Below the pieces are notes generated by a model that worked only from the letters and a program-made list of their open reading frames with translations, made no database searches and was not told where the DNA came from. Shown here in pieces: positions 25,262 through 36,200 of a DNA stretch of 64,000 nt. Within the stretch, counting starts at the first letter, position 1. Each line of letters begins with the position of its first letter. The stretch lies in assembly GCA_963855995.1 (NCBI GenBank), contig OY979717.1:63084243-63148242 (forward strand), in the 5' to 3' direction. Origin of the DNA: Muricea muricata. Taxonomy: Eukaryota; Cnidaria; Anthozoa; Malacalcyonacea; Plexauridae. The translations under genes and the position numbers were made by a program.

Positions 25262-25322
25262 CAGTTCACTGCTGAGGCATTACGTCTTGCAACATACGCG
25301 GCCGTGCTTCATATCTTTTAAA

Positions 25323-26870
25323 ATGGAGGCGACATGGATTCATGCTCAAATGTTCACGACATTTTTAGCGATTATATTTGTTATCCGACTGGCAACTAGA
25401 CTATTTTTTCATGGGAGAACTGTGCATCCAAGACGAAATATTACCTCCAGCCGTCGTTTGGGCAAGTTTGAAGAATTATTTAAGATAATGAGTGAAGAAC
25501 GAGAAGGTACCACAAACAGTTGTTATGTGACGACGTTCTGCTCGAAAGAGAGCCTTAAAGAATCGCTCGTTCGCCAAGCTCTACTCCGTTCGGCCAAACG
25601 ACAACCATTACTTCGAGCTATTACTAAAACTGTTTCAAATTTTTCATGGCTTGGACGAAAGAACGAAACCTATTTTGAAATCATTGAGCCCAATAAAGTA
25701 GCGGACATGCTTGATCTAACAAAGTCTGATCTTCTTGCAAGCCAATGGCAAAAGGAATGGTACGACATCCTTTCGACACAGATAGAGAGAGGCTTGCAAT
25801 GGAAAACAGTATTGTTCAAAGAGGAATACAATCCAGATAGTCAGAACTACGTTAACACAGTAATGTTTCGAGTAAATCACTGCATTATTGATGGCATATC
25901 AGGCATAAAATTATGCAAACAATTCCTGAAGGACCTTAATAATATCTCCCAAGACCCAAGCAAGGACGAAGACATTCTGAGTCTGGAACTTGTGCCAAGT
26001 TTCTATGAAATAATCAGCAACACGCGATTACGGTCGTTTTGGGGTGATTTGCAGGAATCTCTAGGAATGAATTTCATTTACAAATTTGTAAGAAAAATGA
26101 AGTTGCAGATCTTCCTGGCTGTCCAACCACAAAAACCTTACCCATTGTTAATGTTTCAACCCTCAATTGAAGTACAAGATTTAATGTACAAAGTGTTTTC
26201 TGAAAGCCAAACATCGCAAATTTGCAAAGCTTGTAGATCCAAGGGGGTTACTGTGACTGCGGCACTTGTTGCTGCATCCCATAAAGCATTTTGCAAGCTT
26301 AATGAAAGTCACAGGTCAACGATGCCCCAGCAAGAGTCAATTGTACATGGATTTTCTATTAGTGGTCTGCGTGTCTGTAGGCCCAAACCTCCTGTTGAAT
26401 ACTTGGGAAATTACATTCTTCACGAAATGTTCTCTATTTCAAAGAATGAAGGAGATTTTTGGCTGATAGCTGAGGAAGCAACAAAGCAAATTCGAACTAT
26501 AATCACAAAAGAAAGATATGTTTCTGCACCATTGGCTGAATTTGATATTTTCACACCAAGCGAAATTGTGAATGAATTTCAATCTCCTTTAGATCCAAAA
26601 AAGAAATTGAAATTATGTTTTGGAAATTTCATCTCAAGTGCTGGTGCATTTAGCTTTGATGATGATAGTACTTGTACTTATAAACTGCAGGAGTGTGTTT
26701 ATTATTCTCTACCATTTGGATTTTCAAGTTTTTCTCTTCATTCCAATTCAACAGTTAATGGTAAAATGTCATGGGTAATTACATGCAGTAAATTTGTTCA
26801 ACGTACAATTGAAGAACAATTTGCAATGCTTTGTTTTGAAACACTTCTAAAAGCAACAGCACAAGAATGA
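25323..26870 (+). CDS. Membrane-anchored condensation/acyltransferase-type protein (HxxxDG), intronless
   Basis: ATG at 25323 (AAAATGG context) opens 515 codons ending at TGA. Residues 9-29 are a hydrophobic anchor followed by basic residues, suggesting an N-terminal signal anchor. Residues 186-191 are HCIIDG, the HxxxDG catalytic motif of the condensation-domain/alcohol-acyltransferase superfamily; the preceding position is Asn185 instead of the common second His. A GSI-like SISGLRV segment and a C-terminal beta-rich region fit the two-lobed chloramphenicol-acetyltransferase fold. A likely DFGWG equivalent is not obvious. The substrate is unknown; wax-ester or alcohol acyl transfer is a family possibility only. 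There are no introns, in contrast to the other long genes here. Poly(A) signal AATAAA at 26946-26951. Confidence 0.75.
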   Translation: MEATWIHAQMFTTFLAIIFVIRLATRLFFHGRTVHPRRNITSSRRLGKFEELFKIMSEEREGTTNSCYVTTFCSKESLKESLVRQALLRSAKRQPLLRAITKTVSNFSWLGRKNETYFEIIEPNKVADMLDLTKSDLLASQWQKEWYDILSTQIERGLQWKTVLFKEEYNPDSQNYVNTVMFRVNHCIIDGISGIKLCKQFLKDLNNISQDPSKDEDILSLELVPSFYEIISNTRLRSFWGDLQESLGMNFIYKFVRKMKLQIFLAVQPQKPYPLLMFQPSIEVQDLMYKVFSESQTSQICKACRSKGVTVTAALVAASHKAFCKLNESHRSTMPQQESIVHGFSISGLRVCRPKPPVEYLGNYILHEMFSISKNEGDFWLIAEEATKQIRTIITKERYVSAPLAEFDIFTPSEIVNEFQSPLDPKKKLKLCFGNFISSAGAFSFDDDSTCTYKLQECVYYSLPFGFSSFSLHSNSTVNGKMSWVITCSKFVQRTIEEQFAMLCFETLLKATAQE

Positions 26871-26945
26871 CAGTGTGTGATTTTTGCTATACGTGAAGAT
26901 AAACAGAGAAACTATTACCAATGTTATATAATATCTCAATTTTTG

Positions 26946-26951
26946 AATAAA
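26946..26951 (+). terminator. Poly(A) signal of the acyltransferase gene
   Basis: AATAAA lies 76 nt downstream of the stop codon. Confidence 0.6.
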
Positions 26952-26959
26952 GGCTAGTT

Positions 26960-27720
26960 GTTCAAAGCTGGGTTAACTCTATGCCTGGGTTCATGCCTAA
27001 GGAATCAGTTCCTGGGTTGAAGATTCACCCATTGTTTTATCACTTCTGTTTTTCTACATGTTTGTTCTGATTTCAAAACATCTGGAACCGAAAATTATTA
27101 CAATTTCCTTTGAATTTTACTTTAATTGACCATAATGGAAAAAAAATGGCAGCATGTACCTTTTACCAAAATGTTGCAGGCATCAAACAAAAATGACAGA
27201 AAAAAAAGATGCCAAGAAAAACAGTAAAGCCATGAAACTTTAACAAAACAAAGAGAATAACCACCTCTCCTATGCTTGTCTTTCGACGGGTGTCAATTTG
27301 TATTTGAAACAATTTCTAACTGCAATGCCTTCCTGGTAAAATGTACATCTGCCATCTTTTTCAATATATACAGTCAATTCAATGTTAAGATAACCACCTT
27401 TTAAACAAACAGGCTGTGAGGTCAGGTACTTCTACATACATAACAGCAGGGATTACCTGGAGGCCTACAAATTTTTAAAGCTACTTTTCTTTTTGTTTTT
27501 ATCTAATCCTGTGCAATACACAACCAGCTTGTTACAACCTGTCAACAAGTTGCAGCAAACTTGTCAGCTCATTAAGTTGCCACAAGTCTGTTAAAATCAG
27601 GGTTGGTAGATTTTATGAATAAATAAGCCAAACCGTCATTAGTACCATCAAAATAACAAAGAGAACAAAAGGCGAATACAAAGGAAAACAATGAGCATTG
27701 TTGAAAATTTGGCTTATTTA
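26960..27720. other. Intergenic/intronic stretch
   Basis: No coding series was seen. Around 27530-27590 there are repeated CTTGTTACAAC / AAGTTGCAGCAAACTTGT words that form weak inverted pairs. Confidence 0.4.
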
Positions 27721-27725
27721 TGCAG

Positions 27726-28558
27726 GCAATCTATAGCGATACCTCAATTAGACCACATTATGTCACCATTGCGAAAAATGGAAAAGTGTGTTGTAGTGAC
27801 TGCCTGAGCTGGAAAGCACGAAACCTCTGTGTGCACTACTTAGCAGCTGCGGAAAAGCTTGGCATGACAGCAAATGGCCTTAAGCAAATAAACTTAGGCG
27901 CTTTAGTAACTTGCGATAGTGCTAAAGGTGTTGGCAAAAAAGGCCACTGCTGTACGCAAAGGAGGAAGAAATGCTGGAAAAACCCCGCCGACAGTAGTGG
28001 TAGATCGGATCAGCTTCAGAGCCGAACCTCATCCACAGAATGCTTTCGCTTCTCTGTCAATGCCAGCGATGTTCGAAGCTCAACATTCTAGTAACCAAGT
28101 ACCTGTGCCAACGTATCAGTGTCAGTTACCCAATTCCGCACAGCCACGTTTATCGCATCCTTCGCAAGTTTCGACCTACCCACCAGTTCCACCTGCAACC
28201 GAGTTTTATGTGAAACCACCACCAGAAGCGATTGGCGACCTACCAGGAAGAATTCCTTTTTATCAACCACCTGTTTCCATCAACCCTGCATCATCAGATC
28301 CAGAAGGTTTCACCATTTCACCATCAGTCTCCTACAGTTCTGCCACTCGTCGGTTCGTGTGTGCTTTGGTTGTTCCCAGTCGCTAAAACCAGGCGGTAAC
28401 ATACCCAATCCCCCCCCCACGACCTTACGATTACGTCAAAAATGGAGGGAACCTTTTGTGATCCCTCAACAGGCGAGGTTAGGAGCAGACGAGGAAATGT
28501 GTATTTTCATTTAAATTTGGATTGTGTCAGGAGGAAACAGCCTTATTTTATAGCCTAA
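27726..28558 (+). pseudogene. SWIM-like zinc-finger gene fragment with several frameshifts
   Basis: A terminal-exon-like unit follows a CAG acceptor at 27723-27725. It begins AIYSDTSIRPHYVTIAK and carries a SWIM-like motif, CSDCLSWKARNLCVHYLAA (Cys-Cys ... Cys-x-His). A frame change at the A-run near 27941 leads into RKGGRNAGKTP and a Pro-rich region. A second change near 28355 leads to VCFGCSQSLKPGG, and others in the C-run at 28411-28419 and near 28446 lead to CDPSTGEVRSRRGNVYF and a stop at 28556. SWIM fingers are common in MULE transposases and in derived host genes. With three or four shifts it is most likely a broken transposon-derived gene. Confidence 0.65.
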
Positions 28559-28559
28559 A

Positions 28560-30580
28560 TGGCAAAAGTACCAAGCAATGTTTTTCAACACCTTAGGCCA
28601 GAGCACTTGCACCTTCTTCGAAGTTTGGGATATTGCACATAGACATAATTATACATGAACTTTTATGCGTCATGATATGCTGTTAGTACAAGCTAGCTTG
28701 TGCCAACGCATTAACAATGTTAAACCTTTTAATACTTTAAGACTTTTTTAGTGTAAACCATATCGTTATTTGTAAAGTGGGAAAGTGCAAAAGAATATTT
28801 TGATGCACTCGGAAAACTCTATCTATTGGAATATTATTACCTTATGTAATTGTCGCTTTAATTTTGAAATGTGCGAAGCAAGTTTGCTATAGAATTGCAA
28901 ACCCATCAAAAGAAAATATTCTAAATGTTCACGCCTGTTTTATACAGGTACGTCGAATTTCGGTCGCGTCGAATGCAGTTATACAAAACGGGCCTCACTA
29001 TCGCCTGTACTGGGGCCTCACATCGCCATCGCACGCTTGTAAAAAATATTTACCAAAATATTCAGTGGTATTTTCGGCCGTATTTTCCCACGTTTAAATT
29101 TGAATAGTCGATAATTGCGTTCGTAGACATTGTCGTTTTTGTTTATAAAACATGTAAATATGTGGAAATTTCGCCTGAGTTTTTATTAAAAATATGACAT
29201 CCTTGATAAAATTGAACAAGCTGCAGTACCCGCTTTGGCTAATAGCCTTATCTCACGCTATGTAATTCACTCAAAATATCTGCATTCAAAGTTTCTATAA
29301 TGTAATCGACTTTCAATACACTTTTTAATTACTGGCAGTAGACGCATGTAACATCGCTGGGATATATAAACTTTACTGAACCTCGAAGCCTAGTTTGTAT
29401 TTTTTTAAGCAGATGGACATATTAATGATTACAATTCTTATTCCTCGTCGCTGCCCAAACTGTCGTACTTAACTATCAACGATTTTATGACAATAGCAGC
29501 TCAGTCTTCGAGCAGTAAAGTAGAATGGTAAAGTTTTCTCGTCCATATTTCCTTCAATTTCGCGTTTTATCCCAAATTCCGCGTTTTACCCCCAATTCCG
29601 GATTCCGGATTCTGCAATTCCGGTTCCGCGTTTTACCCTAACCCCATAGTTGGGCGACTATGGAAATACTGCAAAAACTGAAAATACGCATCTTGACTTG
29701 GCCAGTGATTGGCCCAACAATGAATCGACGACATGAACTTACCAGAGGGCGTAGGGAGCATTGTGGGGGACGATACGGACCCATTGACATGATGTTTTAT
29801 TTAGTAGCTGCTGGACCTATGTAGGCTATGTTTTCGTCATTTTGACTACACTGGCAACGTTAATTCGACTATTTAAAAATAAGGCTAGTTCACTGAACAG
29901 TTTCGTCGTTTTGACTGCACTGCCGATGTCGGCAACGTTTGTTCGAGTTTTGAAAAAAAAAATGGTTAGTTCAAAATTTCGTTGTTTTGTTAACACCAAG
30001 GTTAAGTAGCTAACCGGCTTTTCCCATAGGACATAGGCTTTTCCCAATAATGGTCCCTACCTACTTCTTTAAACAAAATGTATGAAAAATGAAATAATGT
30101 ACGAGTCTCATCAACATTACAATAAAAAATTGTACATTTTAAGCAAACAAAGCATAAAAAGGTTAATAATTTAAATTTATGAGTTTTTATGCGAGACTTG
30201 ATCATCACGGAATGAGGTCCCTGCAGCGAAATCCATTGGATTAACATTCATGCTGTTATACGAGCTGTTAATGTTTTTCCTGCTTGCTATGAAAAATATT
30301 GGTGTTTCTATCTACCTACATACGTATAATATCACGGTGAGATTTTGATTTATCAAGGTTGTTCGTGCACGAAAACCAAGTTTGATGAAATAGGTTATAA
30401 TCCTTGCTAAGAGTCTTGTTGATAGTGGATAGCTCGAGGCTATCACAGTGTTATTCTTCGCTTTTTGTCAACCTAAGCAACGGATTAACATTGTTGACAC
30501 AAAGTTCTGTATGTTTGGCTTGTATAGTTATTGTAGTATAGATATTGACAAAGCTCCATGGATACAGAATATTCCTTGAA
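28560..30580. other. Intergenic DNA with a short CCGCGTTTTAYCC repeat
   Basis: Mostly featureless. At 29565-29645 the unit TTCCGCGTTTTACCC is repeated about three times with TTCCGGATTCCGG. The same GCGTTTTA(C/T)CC word forms the arrays at 34.5, 35.7 and 47.6 kb. Confidence 0.55.
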
Positions 30581-30584
30581 ATAA

Positions 30585-31037
30585 ATGAAAGGTTTGGGGA
30601 TGGATGAGCATAAAGAATCTTTACTTGCATCACGAAAGAAAAACAAGTTACACCACGTCCCAAAAATGTCAACTGAAGCACAACTTGTGCTACAAGAAAT
30701 ACGCTCTTTGAACAGACAATCGCACGGGAGAACTACAGACGTACAATATCTGGTCGTTTCTCCTATCCGTCACGGCCATGCTGATAAACTGCCCGATGTC
30801 AATTCAAGTACTCTGTCCACTGACAGTACACATGATAACACAACTCAAGAATTGACTAAAATAGCAAGGTTAAAAGATGTCGAGTATCCATTTGTCCTCA
30901 CCTTACCAGGTTTTGATATAAGATACAATATGACAGCACTGAGACCTGGTCGGGAATCACCGCAAGAAAGAGAAAGAAATATTTCCATACAGAACAAGTC
31001 GATTGCAAAATGTAAGGAGTGGTTACAGAAGACTTGA
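30585..31037 (+). CDS. Orphan 150-codon ORF
   Basis: ATG at 30585 is directly preceded by an in-frame TAA, so the start is fixed; the stop is TGA at 31035. The protein is hydrophilic and basic at both ends (SRKKNKLHH early; ERNISIQNKSIAKCKEW late), without a signal peptide, membrane segment or domain I recognise. VEYPFVLTLPGFDIRYN is a hydrophobic patch near residue 105. Composition is gene-like, with few stops in the frame. It may be a single-exon gene or a last exon. No function can be proposed. Confidence 0.45.
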   Translation: MKGLGMDEHKESLLASRKKNKLHHVPKMSTEAQLVLQEIRSLNRQSHGRTTDVQYLVVSPIRHGHADKLPDVNSSTLSTDSTHDNTTQELTKIARLKDVEYPFVLTLPGFDIRYNMTALRPGRESPQERERNISIQNKSIAKCKEWLQKT

Positions 31038-31671
31038 CTCATGTTATAGTCTGCCCTACCCATTGTTTAACATAAAGATGAGATTATTAAGAATAGATCG
31101 CTACATAGTCATTGACATTGGATAAATACTGAGAATTTTCACCCGACAAATGCTTACTTATAAATATGAGTTTGTAATGCACAGTTGCACTGCAAACTTA
31201 CTTCGAGATTTTATATTATTGTGACACAAATAACCACTCGACGCTTATTATAGAGCATCTTAGAGCAATAGATAGAGCTAAGATATCGGTAATATTTATT
31301 AGAGATATAATATTGATATATAGTTATTGTACTATGCAATTAGGTAACCTTAAATGTGCATCCTAAACTTAAATGCTAGTTTCTTAGACACATCGCATGT
31401 GCATGTCGGAAAATTTCTTGGTGTTTTAACGTATCTGTCAATTTGTAGAGTGATATTTTGACACTAAAAATTTGATATGTTTAACAGTGTATAATCTGGT
31501 TATCTAATAGACTTTGTTCTTAATTTTAGTGGGGGTTTAGCTCACACTACACATGACATGCGAAGCTAAATAGCTTTTGCTACTACAAATGCAACAAATA
31601 TTAGAATACCAGTTATGCCACGATTTAAACTATGAACAAAAAACTCTATAAGTATAGGATACAAACCGAAG

Positions 31672-31748
31672 AAGGAGGTTGTAAGCTAGATAAATCCTGA
31701 GGGGCCGCAGGTCCCGAGGGATTTATCCAGCTTACAACCGACTTCTGA
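31672..31748. repeat. Strong imperfect hairpin
   Basis: GGTTGTAAGCTAGATAAATC pairs with GATTTATCCAGCTTACAACC around the loop GGGGCCGCAGG. It could be a short MITE or a structured RNA; nothing indicates which. Confidence 0.6.
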
Positions 31749-31889
31749 CACAATCAAGTCGGTATCGTTTGTTCTTTCTCGGGATGTATTTGACTAAGAA
31801 ACCTTCAACTGTTTGAAAAGCTGGGGGTGGCTTTTGAATTCTCCCAGGGGAAATCAGGGTTGATAAAAGAATAATGATTAGGAGGGTTT

Positions 31890-31962
31890 GTATATGCAAT
31901 CCGGGGACTGTATATACAATCCCAGGGACTGTATATACAATCGCAGGGACTGTATATCGACA
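31890..31962. repeat. Short tandem repeat (GGGACTGTATATACAATC)
   Basis: Four copies of an 18-20 bp unit containing the palindrome TGTATATACA. Confidence 0.8.
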
Positions 31963-32189
31963 GCTTCTTAGCATAATTGCCATTCACGGCTCATTAATTG
32001 TGTTGCTAACCTCCTTGATTGTGTTGTAATAACATATACATATATTATATTCAACACTGACGCCCACCATTAGAGACTTTACACCATAAAACTAAAAGAT
32101 ATCTACTATTTCTATATATGGTCTACACCCATATCCACCCTTAGAGACCACTCACAGATGGAGACCTCTACGTACACTAACACCCACTG

Positions 32190-32890
32190 TTAGAAACTTC
32201 AACACTGACACCCACCTTAAGAAATTTCTACACTGATACCTTCAGAGATTTCTGCATTGACACCCAGCTTCAGAGACTTCTACACTGACACCCAGCTTCA
32301 GAGATTTCTACACTGACCCCCAGCTTCAGAGACTTCTACACTGACGCCCAGCTTCAGAGACTTCTACAATGACGCCCAGCTTTAGAGACTTCTACACTGA
32401 CGCTCAGCTTCTAGAGATTTCTACATTGACGCCCAGCTTCAGAGACTTCTACACCGACACCCAGCTTTAGAGACTTCTACACTGACGCCCACTGTATGAG
32501 ACTTCTACACTGACACCCAGCTTCAGAGACTTCTTCACTGACACCCAGCTTTAGAGACTTCTACACTGACGCCCACCGTATGAGACTTCGACAGTCTACA
32601 CCGACACCTAGCTTTAGAGACTTCTACACCGACACCCAGCTTTAGAGACTTCTACACTGACGCCCACCGTACGAGACTTCTACACTGACGCTCAGCTTTA
32701 GAGACTTCTACACTGACGCCCACCGTACGAGACTTCTACACTGACGCTCAGCTTCAGAGACTTCTACACCGACACCCAGCCTTAGAGGCTATACATCGAC
32801 GCCCACCGTACGAGACTTCTACACTGACACCCAGCTTTAGAGATTTCTACACTGACACCCACCGTACGAGACTTCTACAATCACATCCAT
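32190..32890. repeat. 28-bp minisatellite, about 24 copies
   Basis: The unit GACACCCAGCTTCAGAGACT plus TCTACACT repeats from about 32190, with two sub-types (CAGCTTTAGAG and CACCGTACGAG) alternating in the right half. Degenerate copies continue left to about 32070. It lies 340 bp beyond the CCDC47 stop codon. Confidence 0.95.
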
Positions 32891-33105
32891 CTTCACAGGC
32901 TTCTACCCTCATTTTTAGGAAACTTTATTAAATACACAAAAAGCTCTTCAATTTACTTTTTCTGTACACAGTTAAAAACCGAGATGAATTTTGAAGTTAA
33001 TTTTGCGTTGAAAACAACACTTTTTGTCAACGTCGTACCCAGCGTCGTTTACCTACGCACTACGTGTAACAATATACCAGATGCACATCGGCATACTGCA
33101 TGATT

Positions 33106-33111
33106 TTTATT
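33106..33111 (-). terminator. Candidate poly(A) signal of CCDC47
   Basis: AATAAA on the minus strand, 119 nt beyond the stop codon. Confidence 0.5.
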
Positions 33112-33229
33112 AAAGACATCCATGTTAGTTTATCAATTGTACAAGTTTAAAAACATTAATCCAGACAGGTTATGATGCAGTGTTAGAGCAAAAATCATGG
33201 TTTAGTGCAGTTTGAGTGCAATACAGTTG

Positions 33230-36200
33230 TTATGCTCTGGCTTTTAGCTGCTTCATCTTGTACGCAGGGTTTCGTTTCTTCATTTCTTTCTTATGTAGTT
33301 TGTCCTGAAATTGCGAAAATGTCTGTTATTATGAATTTTTTGCATTTTGTGCATTGTGTTCAATTTATAGGGTCTTACATAGTTTTTTGGTAATATTTTA
33401 ACATAGTGTTGACAGGTTGAATGGTATGTTGTAATCATTATTTCTCATGTAAACTGCTATACCTCCCATCGTCTTTGTTTGTCAGTATCATCTTCATTCA
33501 TTATTCGTTCTTTCTCTGCGCGCTGTTTCTCCTCACGACGTTGTTGGGCCGCCTTAACATAAACACAGATACAGGTCATGCAGATGTGGGGGTACAAGGG
33601 TACATCGTGGAACAATAAAATTCTCACAAAAAAAGTGTCGCTTGTGAAGTGCCAGCTCTCATCAAACTCTACCTTTTAAGATTTCCTATTTGATAACAAA
33701 ACCCTATGGTCAAGACAAAGTCCCTGGAGAAATGTCATCACTTGTGCCTCATATTTTCCTATACAACCCTCCATTCAGAAAATACACCGCACATATATAC
33801 CTACCTCTTGACGTGATGCATGAGCTTGTTTCCAAAAGGATTCTTCCATTTCTCGTCTTTTCTTATCAGATTTTGCTTTAGCCTTTAAGGAAACCAAACA
33901 GTATTCATTTACAACACGCTACTCTATCTTAGTAATTTATTGCATTGCGTCTTAAAAATACTAAATTTGACAAATATATCAAATCCTTGTGCACTTAAAA
34001 AACAGCATGGATTGATGGAAAACTCATTTGCATTAACTTAAATGACATCAGATCTGTGGTAAAGAGCCAAAAGACTATGAAAAAGATACCTTTTTCTCTA
34101 TGGGGCGCCAAGTGTAAATTTATTATTTAGCGAATATTTGTTCGTATTTTTCATTATTTATAAATAAAGAGTGTAGAGCAAGATATTTATTTATAAATAA
34201 TGGACGTTTACATCTTCATTATATCTATATAATTGGTTGCACAAGCATTATTATTTATAAATAATACACATGTTTGCCTCATTATTTATAAATAATAACC
34301 GTTTTTAAATTTATTATTTACATATAATGAAGTGCATTGTGCTGCATTTTTATATACAAGTGTTTTACATATAAGCGCCGCAACGCATTATTTACATATA
34401 ATTAAATAAGGACTTGCCACCAATCCATTATTTACATATAATAAATTTACAAACGGCGGACGAGTCAAGATAAGGGTAAAACGCGGATACGGACGAATGT
34501 CCGGACGGATGCTCGGACGGATGTCCGGACGGACGGACGAGAGGGTAAAACACGGATATTAGAGTAAAACGCGGATATGAGGGTAATACGTGGATGTTTT
34601 GATGCAGGTACTTTAAACCAGACGCTACCTCAAATGCTGCGTGAGTAAGTACTGCAACATTCATCCCATCGCATTTAGACTGTTTGCAAACCACTAGAAA
34701 TTCAGCAAGGCTGTGAGTCTGAATATCGCATCCAAATGGACTGAAATCAAAATATGCATATTCCAGCAGTAAAGAAAGCTGGTCCGTGCATATTCCCTTA
34801 AACTCTACGACATTAGTATGGCGAAGGTTTTGGAGCAATCGCGCTTCTTTAATAAGAAATTTCTTAGTGTCTTTGTCAGCACTTATCCAGTTTTTAACTA
34901 CGACTTTGCTTTCGTCAGGAAGCTTCGCCGGAAAAACAACCGCAAATGCGCCGACTCTTATTTCCTCCTTATCGACCAAATTTTTGTATGAAAAAATAGA
35001 CAGTTCTCTAAAATCTAAATCGGATTTAGTCTGTCCGCACCAAGTTTCCGAAGAGCGGCATTTTACTTTAATGAACACGCTCTAGATTTGTGCTCCACAT
35101 GTCATGCTGTCTTAATTACAGTTGAGGTCTTTAAGGGGCTTATTGAGTTGACTCGCCTTGCAGAGTTGACTTGCAAATTGCGATTACATGTGCCGGGATG
35201 GCTCAAAAACGCATTAAGATTAATAATGCACAACACTCGAAAAATCGTGGCAAATTTTTTATTAATATATAATGGTTTGTATATTGCATGTTATGACTTC
35301 ATTACGTATAGAAGGAAGTTTTAGCTATTGGTAGCTATAGCTATTAGTAGCTATTGGCCCCGATCGGTTTTTCGCTTTTCAATCTTACGATTTGGGTTTT
35401 CGTAAAATGTTTTAATTTTGCAGTCCAAAATGTTATTAAAGCGTGTATTGAAACATAAAACATCATTCATTTGCTATTTTGAGTTTCATGACTTATATTT
35501 GTTTACATTTTCAAGATTAAAATCACTCCCGTGCCCGAATTCAACTCACTTTGCAGGACAACTCGCCCATGTAATCGGTGCCTTAAAATGTTATAATGAT
35601 GATTACCAATGTTATGATTACCAATGTTATCCACGTTTTACCCTCATATCCACGTTTTACCCTCTCATCCACGTTTTATTGTCATATCCGTGTTTACCCT
35701 CTCGTGCGTCCGGACATCCGTCCGAGCATCCGTCCGGACATTCGTCCGTATCCGCGTTTTACCCTTACCTTGACTCGTCCGCCGTTTGTAAATTTATTAT
35801 ATGTAAATAATGGATTGGTGGCAAGTCCTTATTTAATTATATGTAAATAATGCGTTGCGGCGCTTATATGTAAAACACTTATATATAAAAATGCAGCACA
35901 ATGCACTTCATTATATGTAAATAATAAATTTAAAAACGGTTATTATTTATAAATAATGAGGCAAACATGTGTATTATTTATAAATAATAATGCTTGTGCA
36001 ACCAATTATATAGATATAATGAAGATGTAAACGTCCATTATTTATAAATAAATATCTTGCTCTACACTCTTTATTTATAAATAATGAAAAATACGAACAA
36101 ATATTCGCTAAATAATAAATTTACACTTGGCGCCCCATATTTCTCTAGGAATAAAACTTACATTTCCTAAAGTGTCCTAAATACAACAAATATGTCAAAT

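Noticed and set aside
32190..32890. CRISPR-like array
   Set aside because: The 28-bp units are contiguous with no unique spacers, and the genome is eukaryotic; it is a minisatellite.
34786..35085. 99-codon plus ORF opposite the kinase fragment
   Set aside because: Shadow of the kinase frame on the other strand.
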